Shown here: piece after piece, positions 44,730 to 54,275 of the stretch
Layout of the letters: each line of letters starts with the position of its first letter
Position numbering within the stretch: the first letter of the stretch is position 1
Assembly (NCBI GenBank): GCA_900470805.1
Contig: UCCA01000045.1
Coordinates: forward strand, 1 to 64,000
Direction: 5' to 3'
Length of the DNA stretch: 64,000 nucleotides
From: Hyphomicrobiales bacterium
GTDB taxonomy: Bacteria; Pseudomonadota; Alphaproteobacteria; Rhizobiales; Rhizobiaceae
Position numbers and translations under genes: made by a program
The notes under the pieces: model-generated
The model's database searches: none
What the model was told of the DNA's origin: nothing
What the model saw: only the letters and a program-made list of their open reading frames with translations

Positions 44730-45530
44730 CTATTGCCCATCGTCGGGAATGTTCAGCAGATGGCCACATGCCTTGCAGTGCACGGCATCGACGTCATGTC
44801 GCTGCAAGCCGCATTGCGGGCAGGAAAACCGGACCTTGTAGGGACGGACCACAGCCTGTGCCAAACGCACGAACAGGGATATGCCGATGATCATCGTCAC
44901 GATCGAGGTCAGCTTCCCCATTGTACCGGGAAGCGTGATGTCGCCGAAGCCGGTCGTCGTCACGGTGGCGACTGTAAAATAGAGGGCATCAACGAACCCC
45001 TCGCTGCCATCGCGGCCGTAGAAGAACGTCGTGTAGACGAAACCGGTGACGATGAAGAGGAAGACCAGCAGGTTCAGGCACGCCCTGACGACATCGAGCA
45101 GATGAGCGCAGCCGAGCCGGCGCAGTCCCTCTGTCAGCAGGTGGCTGTTGCCGATCGCCCAGATGCGCATCGCTCGCAGGAACGCAAAATTTAAGAGCAG
45201 ATCAGGAAACAGCAAGGTGGCAAGGATGAAGAGATCGACCCAGGTCATGATCCGGCGGGCGAAGACCTTGAGACTGTTGGCCAGGATCGCCTGAGCAACA
45301 AGTTCGATCCCTACCCATACGGCGATGGTGTAGTCGAGAATGAGATAGGATCGACCCTCCCGGAGATAGGGGCCGAACAGGAAGAAGGCGAGGATCGCCA
45401 GATCCACTGTCGCCATCAGCGCCTGCAGACTGAATGCCCGGATGTCCTTGCCGCGTTGCAGCCAGGTCAAACGGCTTCTGATGTCCTGCAGACATGCAGT
45501 CATGCGCGGTGATTGGATAGATTTAGTCAT
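44730..45530 (-). CDS. Two-domain K+ channel-like protein with a C-terminal zinc ribbon
   Basis: 266 residues. Several membrane segments (residues 38-55, 65-85, 98-118, 150-170, 205-222) resemble a six-helix voltage-gated-type channel. The pore loop carries the selectivity filter TTTGFGD (191-197). Residues 118-140 hold spaced Arg/Lys (FLRAMRIW, LRRL), a weak voltage-sensor-like segment. The tail has CPQC (237, 240) and CKAC (252, 255), a four-cysteine zinc ribbon. The start at 45530 has AGG upstream. The ribbon could gate the channel in response to metal or redox state (inference). Confidence 0.8.
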   Translation of the reverse strand: MTKSIQSPRMTACLQDIRSRLTWLQRGKDIRAFSLQALMATVDLAILAFFLFGPYLREGRSYLILDYTIAVWVGIELVAQAILANSLKVFARRIMTWVDLFILATLLFPDLLLNFAFLRAMRIWAIGNSHLLTEGLRRLGCAHLLDVVRACLNLLVFLFIVTGFVYTTFFYGRDGSEGFVDALYFTVATVTTTGFGDITLPGTMGKLTSIVTMIIGISLFVRLAQAVVRPYKVRFSCPQCGLQRHDVDAVHCKACGHLLNIPDDGQ

Positions 45531-45688
45531 GTGGCAGACCTGTCAGCGGCCATCGTCTTTGCAGGCATGCGATCGGATTTGATGGGATTTGACGAACATG
45601 TCGGCTGTGGCATTGACGCCCGTCCCGGCGTCAACGGCGTCGCACCAGCTCTGAAGCCTGCGCGACGCCAATCGTATTCCAGAGGCGA

Positions 45689-45856
45689 TCAGAAGACCGC
45701 GAGATATTTCAGCAGCGAAATGATGCCGATGATGATCACGATGATCTGGACGATCTGCTTTGCCCGGCCATCGATCGGCAGACGCGCAACGAGATAGAGA
45801 ATAAGAACGATGACCAGGAAAGTTATCAGTATTCCGATCAGTACAGATGATGCCAT
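45689..45856 (-). CDS. Small hydrophobic membrane protein (Thivi_2564-like)
   Basis: 55 residues with two membrane helices (VLIGILITFLVIVLILYLVA, IVQIIVIIIGIISLLKYLAV) joined by RLPIDGRAKQ. This resembles the small Thivi_2564-type membrane proteins. GGGG precedes the ATG at 45856. The longer frame upstream is not used. Function unknown. Confidence 0.65.
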   Translation of the reverse strand: MASSVLIGILITFLVIVLILYLVARLPIDGRAKQIVQIIVIIIGIISLLKYLAVF

Positions 45857-46031
45857 TGGAACCCCGCTCCATAAGATTATCTTTTGACGACAGGGCGTTA
45901 GATAAATCGCCTTTGACAAAAGGAAAGGTAGCCAAGGTGATAATTTATGTTTCGTGTCGTTAGCTGGCGTAGCTTTGGCAGACACCTGCGGGGCTATGGA
46001 ACCGCTGGGCAAGTTGGAAGTTACATCGGGC

Positions 46032-47105
46032 ATGGACCAGATGCCGCGCCAAATCAAGATGGAAGCATGCTCGGACGCTTCGAGTGAGCCGCCCGCTAAG
46101 CTCGTCTACGCCGCGTCACTGCTGGACGGCTTTACCAGGAAGCGGGTCAGGAAACAGTTCCGGTATTTTCGATGTGACGGCAAGGCGGTTACTGATGCCA
46201 TGCATCTCGCGAGGATTGCGGCACTCGCTATCCCGCCTGCTTATGAGGACGTCTTCATATCGGCCGATCCAAACTCGCATCTGCAGGCTGTCGGCATAGA
46301 CGCGAAAGGACGCAAGCAGTACCGTTATCATCCCGTTTGGACCGCACAGCGTGGTCAGGCCAAGTTCGAAAAGTTGCCAGGGTTCGCCACCGTCCTGCCA
46401 GCGCTCCGCGAACAGGTCGATATTGACCTTCGTGCCCGCTCACAGACGATGGACAAGGCCGTCGCCACCGTTGTGTTTCTTCTCGACAGGCTTTTCATCC
46501 GGATTGGCAATGCGGCCTATGCCGAGGCAAACAAATCCTACGGCTTGACGACACTGCGCAACCGCCACGTGACGGTCGATGGTTCCAGTGTTCACTTCAA
46601 GTTCAAGGGAAAATCCGGCAAGGAATGGCGGTTGACACACCGGGACCGGCGCATCGCCAATGCGATCCGCAAGTTGGAGGAACTGCCGGGACAGCATCTG
46701 TTCCAGTATATTGACGAGGATGGCGCCACCCATCCGATCAGCTCTCAGGACGTCAACGCCTATATCAAGGCAGCCACCGGCGAAGACTTCACCTCGCGGC
46801 AGTTCCGAACTTGGGGCGCGACCTGCCTTGCCGCCTCATCCCTGTCTCGATTGGAAATGGCAGGGTCGACCACTGCGCGAACGCGGCAGATGAACGCCGT
46901 GATCGACACTGTGGCGGAACAGCTTGTCAATACCCGTGCGGTTTGCAGGTCTTCCTATATCCATCCGAAAGTTCTTGAGGCGTTCGAGAGTGGGGCGCTG
47001 GCGGAACTGGCCAGAATTCGCCGCGGCGGGAGTGTGCTGCAAAAGCGATGGATGGACGAAGACGAGATCCGTGTGCTGCGATGGCTGCGCGATGTTTGCG
47101 TATAG
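46032..47105 (+). CDS. DNA topoisomerase IB
   Basis: About 357 residues from the ATG at 46032 (an ATG at 45996 is possible). Poxvirus/bacterial type IB features: KQFRYFRCDGKAV, IPPAYEDVFISADPNSHLQAVGIDAKGRKQYRYHP, the catalytic RNRHV and KFKGKSGKEW segments, and the nucleophile Tyr309 in SSYIHP. It relaxes supercoils by nicking one strand through a 3'-phosphotyrosyl link. An EcfG-like element (GGAAC-N16-AGTT, 45998-46022) lies directly upstream but is only a partial match. Confidence 0.87.
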   Translation: MDQMPRQIKMEACSDASSEPPAKLVYAASLLDGFTRKRVRKQFRYFRCDGKAVTDAMHLARIAALAIPPAYEDVFISADPNSHLQAVGIDAKGRKQYRYHPVWTAQRGQAKFEKLPGFATVLPALREQVDIDLRARSQTMDKAVATVVFLLDRLFIRIGNAAYAEANKSYGLTTLRNRHVTVDGSSVHFKFKGKSGKEWRLTHRDRRIANAIRKLEELPGQHLFQYIDEDGATHPISSQDVNAYIKAATGEDFTSRQFRTWGATCLAASSLSRLEMAGSTTARTRQMNAVIDTVAEQLVNTRAVCRSSYIHPKVLEAFESGALAELARIRRGGSVLQKRWMDEDEIRVLRWLRDVCV

Positions 47106-47316
47106 ACGCTCACTATGGTCACCTGACGTATCGGTAAATTCAGGCACTCTTTAATCAGCAAATCATGAAATATTTTTCTAAGTATGAGCGATTTTCTAGC
47201 CGAATGCCGACTGCAAACACGCTTCGTTCAATCCTACCTTCATTTCAACGTGCAAGGTCATCTTGTGATGTCGGCACCGCAATCGATTGTCCATTGAGAG
47301 ATTAGAGCCAACCCCC

Positions 47317-48648
47317 ATGACATCAGACCGGAAACTGCATCTCGGCGCCTTCATGCGTCCCGTCAGCCTGCATACTGGCGCGTGGCGCTATCCGGGCTCC
47401 TATCCGGATGCCAATTTCAACTTTGCGCACCTGAAGTCGTTCGCCCAGAAACTTGAGGCCGCGAAATTCGATGCCTTCTTCATGGCCGACCACCTTGCCG
47501 TTCTGAACATGCCGGTCGAAGCTTTGAAGCGAAGCCATACGGTCACATCTTTTGAACCGTTCACGCTGCTGTCCGCTTTGGCTTCGGTCACCAGCCGCAT
47601 TGGATTGGTGGCGACTGCATCCACCACCTTCGATGCGCCCTATCACATTGCCCGCCGGTTTGCCTCGCTCGATCATATCAGCGAGGGGCGTGCAGGCTGG
47701 AACATCGTGACAACGTCGAACCCGGACGCCGCCCTCAACTTCGGGCTGGAGGAACATGTGGAACATGGTGAGCGCTATGAACGCGCGCGGGAGTTTTACG
47801 ATGTCGTCACCGGGCTCTGGGACAGCTTCGCCGACGATGCCTTCGTGCGTGATGTCGAGAGCGGCGTCTATGTCGATCCCGCGAAGATGCATGTGCTGGA
47901 CCACAAAGGCGAGGCGCTGAGCGTGCGCGGGCCGTTGAACATCGCGCGGCCGCCGCAGGGCTGGCCGGTGATCGTGCAGGCGGGTCAGTCCGAGCCTGGT
48001 CGCCAACTGGCGGCCGAGACTGCGGAGGTCGTCTTCTGTTCGCCGCGAGATTTGGCCGGCGGCAAGGCGCTTTACGCCGATATCAAGTCGCGGATGCGGA
48101 CGATCGGGCGCGATCCCGATCATCTGAAGATTTTGCCCGCCGCCTTCGTCGTCATTGGAGACACGATCGAGGAGGCTCGCGCCAAGCGGGCCAAACTCGA
48201 CAGCCTGGTCTACTACGAGAGCGCGATCGCATCGCTGTCGATTGCGCTGGGGCATGACGCCTCCGGCTTCGATCCGGATGGGCCGCTGCCTGATATTCCC
48301 GAGACCAACGCCAGCAAAACGGGCCGAGCGCAGGTGATCAAGCTTGCAGAGGACGAAGGCTTGACCGTGCGCCAGCTCGCGCAGCGCTACGGCGGTTATT
48401 CCGGACTTGCGTTTGTCGGAACGGTCAATACGATTGCCGACGAGATGGCCGAATGGCTGTCGCAGGAAGGATCGGACGGCTTCAACGTCGTCTTCCCGTT
48501 CCTGCCGAAGGGGCTGGATGACGTGGTGGATCAGCTGGTTCCGGAATTGCAGAGGAGAGGGCTGTTCAGGGATGATTATACCGGTACCACGCTGCGTGAT
48601 CATCTCGGCCTGCCGCGACCGACAAACCGGTTCTTCGATCCGACGTGA
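47317..48648 (+). CDS. NtaA/SnaA/SoxA-family FMN-dependent monooxygenase
   Basis: 443 residues from the ATG at 47317. It is a bacterial luciferase-like TIM barrel: HLGAFMRPVSLHTGAWRYP, AAKFDAFFMADHLAVL, SEGRAGWNIVTTSNPDAALNFG and WPVIVQAGQSEPGRQLAAE. These enzymes use FMNH2 from a partner reductase to oxidise chelators, sulfur compounds or antibiotics. No flavin reductase adjoins it. It is followed by an FAD-dependent protein and may belong with the transporter island. Confidence 0.87.
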   Translation: MTSDRKLHLGAFMRPVSLHTGAWRYPGSYPDANFNFAHLKSFAQKLEAAKFDAFFMADHLAVLNMPVEALKRSHTVTSFEPFTLLSALASVTSRIGLVATASTTFDAPYHIARRFASLDHISEGRAGWNIVTTSNPDAALNFGLEEHVEHGERYERAREFYDVVTGLWDSFADDAFVRDVESGVYVDPAKMHVLDHKGEALSVRGPLNIARPPQGWPVIVQAGQSEPGRQLAAETAEVVFCSPRDLAGGKALYADIKSRMRTIGRDPDHLKILPAAFVVIGDTIEEARAKRAKLDSLVYYESAIASLSIALGHDASGFDPDGPLPDIPETNASKTGRAQVIKLAEDEGLTVRQLAQRYGGYSGLAFVGTVNTIADEMAEWLSQEGSDGFNVVFPFLPKGLDDVVDQLVPELQRRGLFRDDYTGTTLRDHLGLPRPTNRFFDPT

Positions 48649-48783
48649 TGACGAGCAGCCGCGGTGGGTCAACTACTCCGGCTACCGGATGCAACCGGAT
48701 CGCAGTCGCTGCGCAGCGACTGGTATGGAAAGCCTAAGGCGACGTCGCTCGCGGCGAGCCGCCATCAGGGAGAGGAGTTTAGT

Positions 48784-50151
48784 TTGAGATATGACGTCGC
48801 CATCGTTGGCTCAGGGTTCTCGGCCATTGCCGTCTCGATCAACCTCCTGAAACTGTTGCCGCAATCGGCTTCGATCGCGGTTATCGGCGACGATCCCGGT
48901 TTCGGGCGCGGAACGGCATACAGAACGGAATTTCACCTGCATCGCCTCAACGTGCCTGCCGGGCGAATGAGCGTCTTTCCCGATATTCCGAACGACTTTG
49001 TCGATTGGCTGCACAGACAGGGGCGCGCGATCACGCCCGATGAATTCGCCTCACGCGGCGATTACGGCCTCTATCTCCGCGACACGCTGGCGGCCCTGTT
49101 GCGTTCGCGGGAGGGTCGCCCGCGGCTGGAATTCATCAAGGCCAAGGCGACAGGTTGCGTCAATCAGTACAGCAGCGGAACGTCATTTCAGCTCGACAAT
49201 ACCGACGAGCTTCTGGCGCGCAATACCGTGCTATGTCTCGGGGTCGGTAACGCAAACCTTCCGATCTCTGATGCTGCGATCGCTGAAGCAGCAGAGGCGC
49301 GTATCATCCGAAACCCTTGGCGCCTGAGCTGGCTGTCGCGGGTCCAGCCTCATGATGACGTCTGTATTCTCGGATCCGGGCTGACGATGATCGATCAGGT
49401 TTTGGCCTTGCGGGAGCATGGTCATCGCGGCACGATCCACGTTCTTTCCAGGCGAGGGCTCACTCCGCACGCGCATGGGGCGCACAAGGCTCCCGTGATG
49501 CCCGAATACCCCGCTGAAACGCGAGAGCTCAGCGCTGTGCTTGCGACTTTCCGCAAGCAGGTGCGTGATGGCGCCGAGTGGCGATGTCTCATGGACGGGC
49601 TGAGATCTAGGACACAGGCGCTATGGCAGGAACTGAGCCGGGACCAGAGGGCGCGGTTCCTCCGGCATGCGCTGCCATGGTGGAATATCCACCGGCACAG
49701 GATATCGCCGGCTGTTGCCAGCCGGTTCAATGCCCTTATCGATGCCGGGTCGGTGGTCGTCCATGCCGGGTTCATCGAGGCGATTGGTTGGGAACAGGGC
49801 AAGGCAAAAATCGGCTACCGACCGCGTGGGACGTCCAGCAAGGCGGCGTTCGCAGTTGACTGGATCGTCAACTGCACCGGCATGGAACGCGCCGGTATCG
49901 CGCATTCGCCGTTGCTGCGCGAAATGAAGCGGGACGGGATGATCCAGGCCGATGAACTGGGCCTTGGAATCACGGTCGATGCTGCCGCACGCGTGATCGA
50001 CAGCCATCAGGCCGCTAACCCGCATATCTTTGCGGTGGGTGCGCTGACGGCGGGTCGTTTCTGGGAGATCACGGCCGTCCCTGATATTCGCGTGCAGGCG
50101 CAGCACGTCGCGGGCGCGGTTGCTTCTGAGGTGAACGGCAAGGACAGCTAG
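48784..50151 (+). CDS. FAD/NAD(P)-binding oxidoreductase of unknown substrate
   Basis: 455 residues from a TTG with AGAGGAG 6 bp upstream; homology also begins here (YDVAIVGSGFSAIAVSINLL). Further features: GDDPGFGRGTAYRTEFHLHRLNVPAGRMS, CLGVGNANLP, and a second nucleotide motif CILGSGLTMIDQVLALRE. This matches the FAD-NAD(P)-binding family related to hydroxyacylglutathione- or lysine-monooxygenase-like proteins. It is 135 bp after the FMN monooxygenase and could act with it. Substrate unknown. Confidence 0.78.
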   Translation: MRYDVAIVGSGFSAIAVSINLLKLLPQSASIAVIGDDPGFGRGTAYRTEFHLHRLNVPAGRMSVFPDIPNDFVDWLHRQGRAITPDEFASRGDYGLYLRDTLAALLRSREGRPRLEFIKAKATGCVNQYSSGTSFQLDNTDELLARNTVLCLGVGNANLPISDAAIAEAAEARIIRNPWRLSWLSRVQPHDDVCILGSGLTMIDQVLALREHGHRGTIHVLSRRGLTPHAHGAHKAPVMPEYPAETRELSAVLATFRKQVRDGAEWRCLMDGLRSRTQALWQELSRDQRARFLRHALPWWNIHRHRISPAVASRFNALIDAGSVVVHAGFIEAIGWEQGKAKIGYRPRGTSSKAAFAVDWIVNCTGMERAGIAHSPLLREMKRDGMIQADELGLGITVDAAARVIDSHQAANPHIFAVGALTAGRFWEITAVPDIRVQAQHVAGAVASEVNGKDS

Positions 50152-50193
50152 CAAAGCTCAATCCGCGGCCGGCAATCTGATGCTCCCCTGACG

Positions 50194-51651
50194 TCAGTCG
50201 CAGATCGCTTCCGCCTCGATCTCGACCTCATAGTCGCCGATCAGATTTCCGGCTTCGATGAGCGTATTTGCGGGGAGAACCTCGGCGAAAGCACGGCCAT
50301 GCGCCCGCGACACTGGCTCCCACTTGTCTGCATCTCGAAGATAGACGCGGGTGCGGACCACGTCTTCCATGCTGCCGCCTAGAGCCGAAATGGATGCGGC
50401 GATCTTGTCGAGAATGTATGTTGCCTGCGCACCGGCATCACCCGGTGCTACGCAGCGATCCGTACCGTGGGTGGCGGTCGTGCCGGACACCAGAATGCGG
50501 TCGCCAACGCGCACGGCTCGGCTATAGCCGGCGATCGGCTCCCAGATGCTGCCCGAGGACACGCGTGATCTGCCGGGGCGACCCGGTACCGGTTCCGCCA
50601 TGTAGACGGAAGGGATGGCGTCTAGATGATGGCTGAGATCGCCCGATGCCGTCAGGAAGGGTGGCTTGCGGTACTCGTCGCCGCAGTCGCCGGGGATGGG
50701 TTTGGTGGCCGAGAAGGCTTTGTCGAGCGCCGCATGATCCGCGTCGTCCAATGCAAAGGAGACCTTTAGGTTGTCGCCGCGATGCTCGTTCTCGCCGATG
50801 CGCGCACCGACGATGGTCGCGGCAACCGCTTCGTGCTCGAGAACCCAGCGGCTGGCGACATTGGAAATCGAGACGCCGTGCTTGGCCGCGATCTGGCTGG
50901 CCGCGCGAAGAATGCCCTGGAACGCGCCCCAGCCGCCGGCGGCATCAATGAAGCGCTTGTACTTGGAGCGGCTCCAATCGGCGATATCAGTCGGTTCGGC
51001 TTGGCCAAGCCAACGCTCGGATAGAAACCCGCCGCAAAGCGTCCCATAGGCGAGCAGCTTGACGCCACTCTTGGCACACAGGTCCGACAGCGCCCCGGCG
51101 GCACGGCGATCTACGAGCGAGAAGGAGACCTGGTTGGTGGCGATATCGATGCCATCGGCCAGCGCCAGCGCCAGATGACCGGCATCGAAATTGGTCAGAC
51201 CAAGCGCGCCGATCAAGCCCTCCTCGCGTAGCTTCTGCATCTCGTGCAAGGCGTCGAGCCATGCCGGATGCTCGAAACTCCACCAATGGAACTGCAGCAG
51301 GTCGACCTTGTCGACTCCAAGCCTCGCCAGCCGGTCCTCGACGCCACGACAAACCACGTCCGCTGTCATCGGGCCGGGTTCAGGGCACCATTTGGTGAAG
51401 GCGACCGGGCGCGCGCCTTGCGCATAGCGGGACAGCAGGCGGCCGGTGATCAGTTCGGCCGAGCCGTAGTGATCGGCCATGTCGAACGTATCGAAGCCAT
51501 CGCGGGCGTAGGCCTGCAGCGCGTCGGCGCCCCTGTCCGGATCGATGGTGGTCCCGTTTTTCTCGATGTCGGCCACCTGCCAGAGACCGCAGACGATGCG
51601 GCTGATGGAGAGATCCTTGGTGAGCGCGATGCGATCGGGCAGTTGCGACAT
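50194..51651 (-). CDS. Aldo/keto reductase fused to a RidA (YjgF) domain
   Basis: 485 residues. Residues 1-335 are an aldo/keto reductase: catalytic Asp/Tyr in DMADHYGSAELITG, Lys in FTKWCPEPGP, His in LQFHWWSFEHP and the cofactor-binding TIVGARIGENEHR. Residues about 370-485 form a RidA domain (GYSRAVRVGDRILVSGTTA, DVVRTRVYLRDADKWEPVSR, VEIEAEAICD). RidA proteins hydrolyse reactive enamines/imines. It is the last gene of the livGFHM operon (5-bp gap). A paralogue without RidA lies at 56300-57352. Confidence 0.87.
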   Translation of the reverse strand: MSQLPDRIALTKDLSISRIVCGLWQVADIEKNGTTIDPDRGADALQAYARDGFDTFDMADHYGSAELITGRLLSRYAQGARPVAFTKWCPEPGPMTADVVCRGVEDRLARLGVDKVDLLQFHWWSFEHPAWLDALHEMQKLREEGLIGALGLTNFDAGHLALALADGIDIATNQVSFSLVDRRAAGALSDLCAKSGVKLLAYGTLCGGFLSERWLGQAEPTDIADWSRSKYKRFIDAAGGWGAFQGILRAASQIAAKHGVSISNVASRWVLEHEAVAATIVGARIGENEHRGDNLKVSFALDDADHAALDKAFSATKPIPGDCGDEYRKPPFLTASGDLSHHLDAIPSVYMAEPVPGRPGRSRVSSGSIWEPIAGYSRAVRVGDRILVSGTTATHGTDRCVAPGDAGAQATYILDKIAASISALGGSMEDVVRTRVYLRDADKWEPVSRAHGRAFAEVLPANTLIEAGNLIGDYEVEIEAEAICD

Positions 51652-51655
51652 AGTT

Positions 51656-52627
51656 CTATTCCTTGGATTTTTGCGTGCGTTTTCGCGTCAACGATGCCAG
51701 CGCGTTGGACGCGCCGAGAATGCCGCGTGGGCGCAGGAGAAGGATGAGGCAGAGACCGACGCCGATCATGACGATCTGCAGCGAGGCGGCGCGTGCCTGC
51801 TGCTCCGGCGGAACCAGGGCCGAGACCGCGGCGGCCGACACGGCCCAGAGGCCCCAGACGAGCACTGCTCCGAGAATCGCGCCGCGATTGTTACCTGAGC
51901 CGCCGACGATCAGCATGGCCCAAACCTGGAAGGTCAGGATCGGCAGGTAATTGTCGGGTGCGATGAAGCCGATGAAATGTCCCTGCGCAGCACCGGCGAG
52001 CCCCATGATGGCGCCGCCGATCGTGAACGCCTGCAGCCGAAAACGGATCGGTCGCTTGCCGAGTGCCTGGGCCGCGGCTTCGTCTTCTCTGATCGCTCGC
52101 AATACGCGACCCCAGGGACTCTTGGCGAGATGCTGGAGCGCCAAGTAGAGCGCCAGCACAACAGCCGACATCAGCGCCAGATTGGACAGCGCGAACGCCA
52201 ACGGATCGCTGGCTAGGTTGCCAAATGGCCGCGGAATGAAGCCGATGCCGAATGCACCGCCGGTCAACGGCTGCAGGTTGAGAACACAGAGCTGAACGGT
52301 AACGGCGACACCGAACGTCGCAATCGCAAGATAGTCCGAGCGCAGCCGGATGGTGAGTGCACCGACGAGCCAGGCGGCAAGGCCGGCGACGAGCGCCCCC
52401 CCGATCCAGCCGACGGCGATCGGCAGATCGAAGCCGCCGACACGGCCAGCTGCATCCGGCGTGGTCAAGAGGGCCGAGACGTATGCACCGATGGCGACGA
52501 AGGCGGCTATGCCGACGTTGAAAAGGCCGGTCTGGCCCCATTGAACGTTCAATCCAAGGCACATGATGGCGTAGGTCAGCGCCATGGTCAGGAAGAACGC
52601 GGCATAGGCGATCAGGTCGAGGCTCAT
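51656..52627 (-). CDS. livM: Branched-chain amino acid-type ABC permease (LivM family)
   Basis: 323 residues, beginning at the ATG that overlaps the LivH stop. Hydrophobic throughout, with LGLNVQWGQTGLFNVGIAAF, YLAIATFGVAVTVQLCVLN and the typical cytoplasmic loop GRVLRAIREDEAAAQALGK. It is paired with LivH to form the membrane channel. The ligand need not be a branched-chain amino acid; the neighbours suggest another compound. Confidence 0.87.
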   Translation of the reverse strand: MSLDLIAYAAFFLTMALTYAIMCLGLNVQWGQTGLFNVGIAAFVAIGAYVSALLTTPDAAGRVGGFDLPIAVGWIGGALVAGLAAWLVGALTIRLRSDYLAIATFGVAVTVQLCVLNLQPLTGGAFGIGFIPRPFGNLASDPLAFALSNLALMSAVVLALYLALQHLAKSPWGRVLRAIREDEAAAQALGKRPIRFRLQAFTIGGAIMGLAGAAQGHFIGFIAPDNYLPILTFQVWAMLIVGGSGNNRGAILGAVLVWGLWAVSAAAVSALVPPEQQARAASLQIVMIGVGLCLILLLRPRGILGASNALASLTRKRTQKSKE

Positions 52628-53535
52628 GCCGCTCTCCCGAACAGGCCGCGCGGGCGCAGCATGAGAACAGCAACGAGGATGACGAAGGACACAGCCGCAC
52701 GCCATTCCGCTCCGACCAGCTGAACGGCCGCCGCCTCGGACAGGCCGACAATCAGGCCGGCGATCATGGCACCCGGAACGCTGCCGATACCGCCGAGAAT
52801 GGCGGCGGCGAACAACGGCAGCAGAAGGTCGTGGCCGAGATAGGGGCGGATCTGCACCAGCAGGCCGGTCATGATGCCGGCGACGCACGCCAATGCCGCG
52901 CCGACGAACCAAACGACCCGGATCACCCGGCGGACATCGACGCCTGCAATGCCGGCAAGCGCCGGGTTTTCGCTGACAGCGCGCATCGAGCGGCCGATAT
53001 CGGTGCGGGTCATCAAAAGATGAATGGCAATCACAGCCACGATCGAAACGCCGAGCGACAGCAGCTGATCCGGAGTCGCGCGCAGACCGCCGCCGATCTT
53101 GACCGCGATCTGCAGCGCCTTGGTGTAATAGGCGGGCTTGGAGGTGAATATGAACTCGAGCAGGCTGCGCAGCGCCAGCGAGGCACCGAAACTCGCCATC
53201 ACGAGAATAATGACCGCGCCGCCGCGCGCCCTCAGGCGTCCGAACAGAACTGCATCCACAGCAAGCGCCAGAACGCCTGTCAGCACGATCGCAACGATGG
53301 CGGCAAGCGGCAGCGACCATCCGAACGAGAAGGGTCCGATCGGCTTTGTCAGCGACGTCGACAGCAGGCCGATAGCGGCACTGACGGCGAGTGCCAGATA
53401 GGCGCCCCACGACAGCAGTTCGCCATGGGCGAAATTGGCGAAGCGCAGAATCGAATAGGTCAGCGTGACGCCGATGGCGCCAAGGCCGATCATCGCGCCG
53501 GCAATCAGTCCGTCCATCAGGAACTGCGGGTTCAT
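52624..53535 (-). CDS. livH: Branched-chain amino acid-type ABC permease (LivH family)
   Basis: 303 residues with about eight membrane helices. LivH features: GLIAGAMIGLGAIGVTLTYS, ILRFANFAHGELLSWGAYLA and RAVSENPALAGIAGVDVRRV. It overlaps livF upstream and livM downstream, each by 4 bp, so the operon is tightly coupled. Confidence 0.88.
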   Translation of the reverse strand: MNPQFLMDGLIAGAMIGLGAIGVTLTYSILRFANFAHGELLSWGAYLALAVSAAIGLLSTSLTKPIGPFSFGWSLPLAAIVAIVLTGVLALAVDAVLFGRLRARGGAVIILVMASFGASLALRSLLEFIFTSKPAYYTKALQIAVKIGGGLRATPDQLLSLGVSIVAVIAIHLLMTRTDIGRSMRAVSENPALAGIAGVDVRRVIRVVWFVGAALACVAGIMTGLLVQIRPYLGHDLLLPLFAAAILGGIGSVPGAMIAGLIVGLSEAAAVQLVGAEWRAAVSFVILVAVLMLRPRGLFGRAA

Positions 53536-54275
53536 GGATGCTCCGCCGCGTGGGGCTGGCTGGTGCCCAGATAGAGTTTGGCAATCAGCGGATCACCGAG
53601 AAGAGAGGACGCTTCGCCCTCATGGCGGATCTGGCCTTCGACCAGAATGACGGCGCGGCTGGCGATGGCCAGTGCCGCCTTGACGTTCTGCTCGACCAGA
53701 ACAACGGTCACGCCGTCGGCATTGATTGTCTTCAGCATCGCAAACACCTCGGCGACGATCTTCGGCGACAGGCCCGCCGATGGCTCGTCGAGGATCAGTA
53801 CCGGCGGATCGACGATCAGCGCGCGGGCGACCGCAAGCATCTGCCGCTGTCCGCCGGAGAGCGCGCCGGCCAGCCGCGACGGCTTTGTCGCAAGATCAGG
53901 AAACCGCGCGTAGAGCGCGGCGATCTTGTTAGCCCGTTCAGATTTCGGCAGCACGGCGGCGGCAAGCTGCAGGTTTTCGTGGATGGTCAGCGTGGCGAAA
54001 ATGTTTTCCGTCTGCGGTACGAAGGCGAGGCCCTCAGCGATTTTCCGATGCGTGGGAACGCGGGTTATGTCGCGCTCGTCAAGCAAGACGCTGCCGGAAT
54101 GAATTGGAACGACGCCGGCGATCGCCTTGACCAGCGTCGATTTGCCTGCTCCGTTCGGGCCGAGCAGCACCAGCAGCTCGCCCTTGGCGACGGTGAGGTT
54201 CACGCCGCGCACGATCGGTAGATCCGGCTCGTAGCCGGCCACGAGCGCCTGCGTCCGCAGGGCAGGGGCGGTCAT
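53532..54275 (-). CDS. livF: ABC transporter ATPase (LivF family)
   Basis: 247 residues from the ATG that overlaps the livG stop (ATGA); a longer frame extends upstream inside livG. Walker A GPNGAGKST, signature LSGGQRQMLAVARALI and Walker B LILDEPSAGLSP are intact, with the LivF-typical FVPQTENIFATLTIHENL Q-loop region. Confidence 0.88.
   Translation of the reverse strand: MTAPALRTQALVAGYEPDLPIVRGVNLTVAKGELLVLLGPNGAGKSTLVKAIAGVVPIHSGSVLLDERDITRVPTHRKIAEGLAFVPQTENIFATLTIHENLQLAAAVLPKSERANKIAALYARFPDLATKPSRLAGALSGGQRQMLAVARALIVDPPVLILDEPSAGLSPKIVAEVFAMLKTINADGVTVVLVEQNVKAALAIASRAVILVEGQIRHEGEASSLLGDPLIAKLYLGTSQPHAAEHP

Noticed and set aside
45998..46022. EcfG promoter for topoisomerase IB
   Set aside because: GGAAC-N16-AGTT keeps the GTT core but the -10 is off consensus and the start codon would be only about 10 bp away; too weak to list as a promoter.
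51656..53584. 642-residue continuous minus-strand frame across livM and livH
   Set aside because: The upstream half is an out-of-frame reading of livH; the real livM starts at 52627, overlapping the livH stop by 4 bp.
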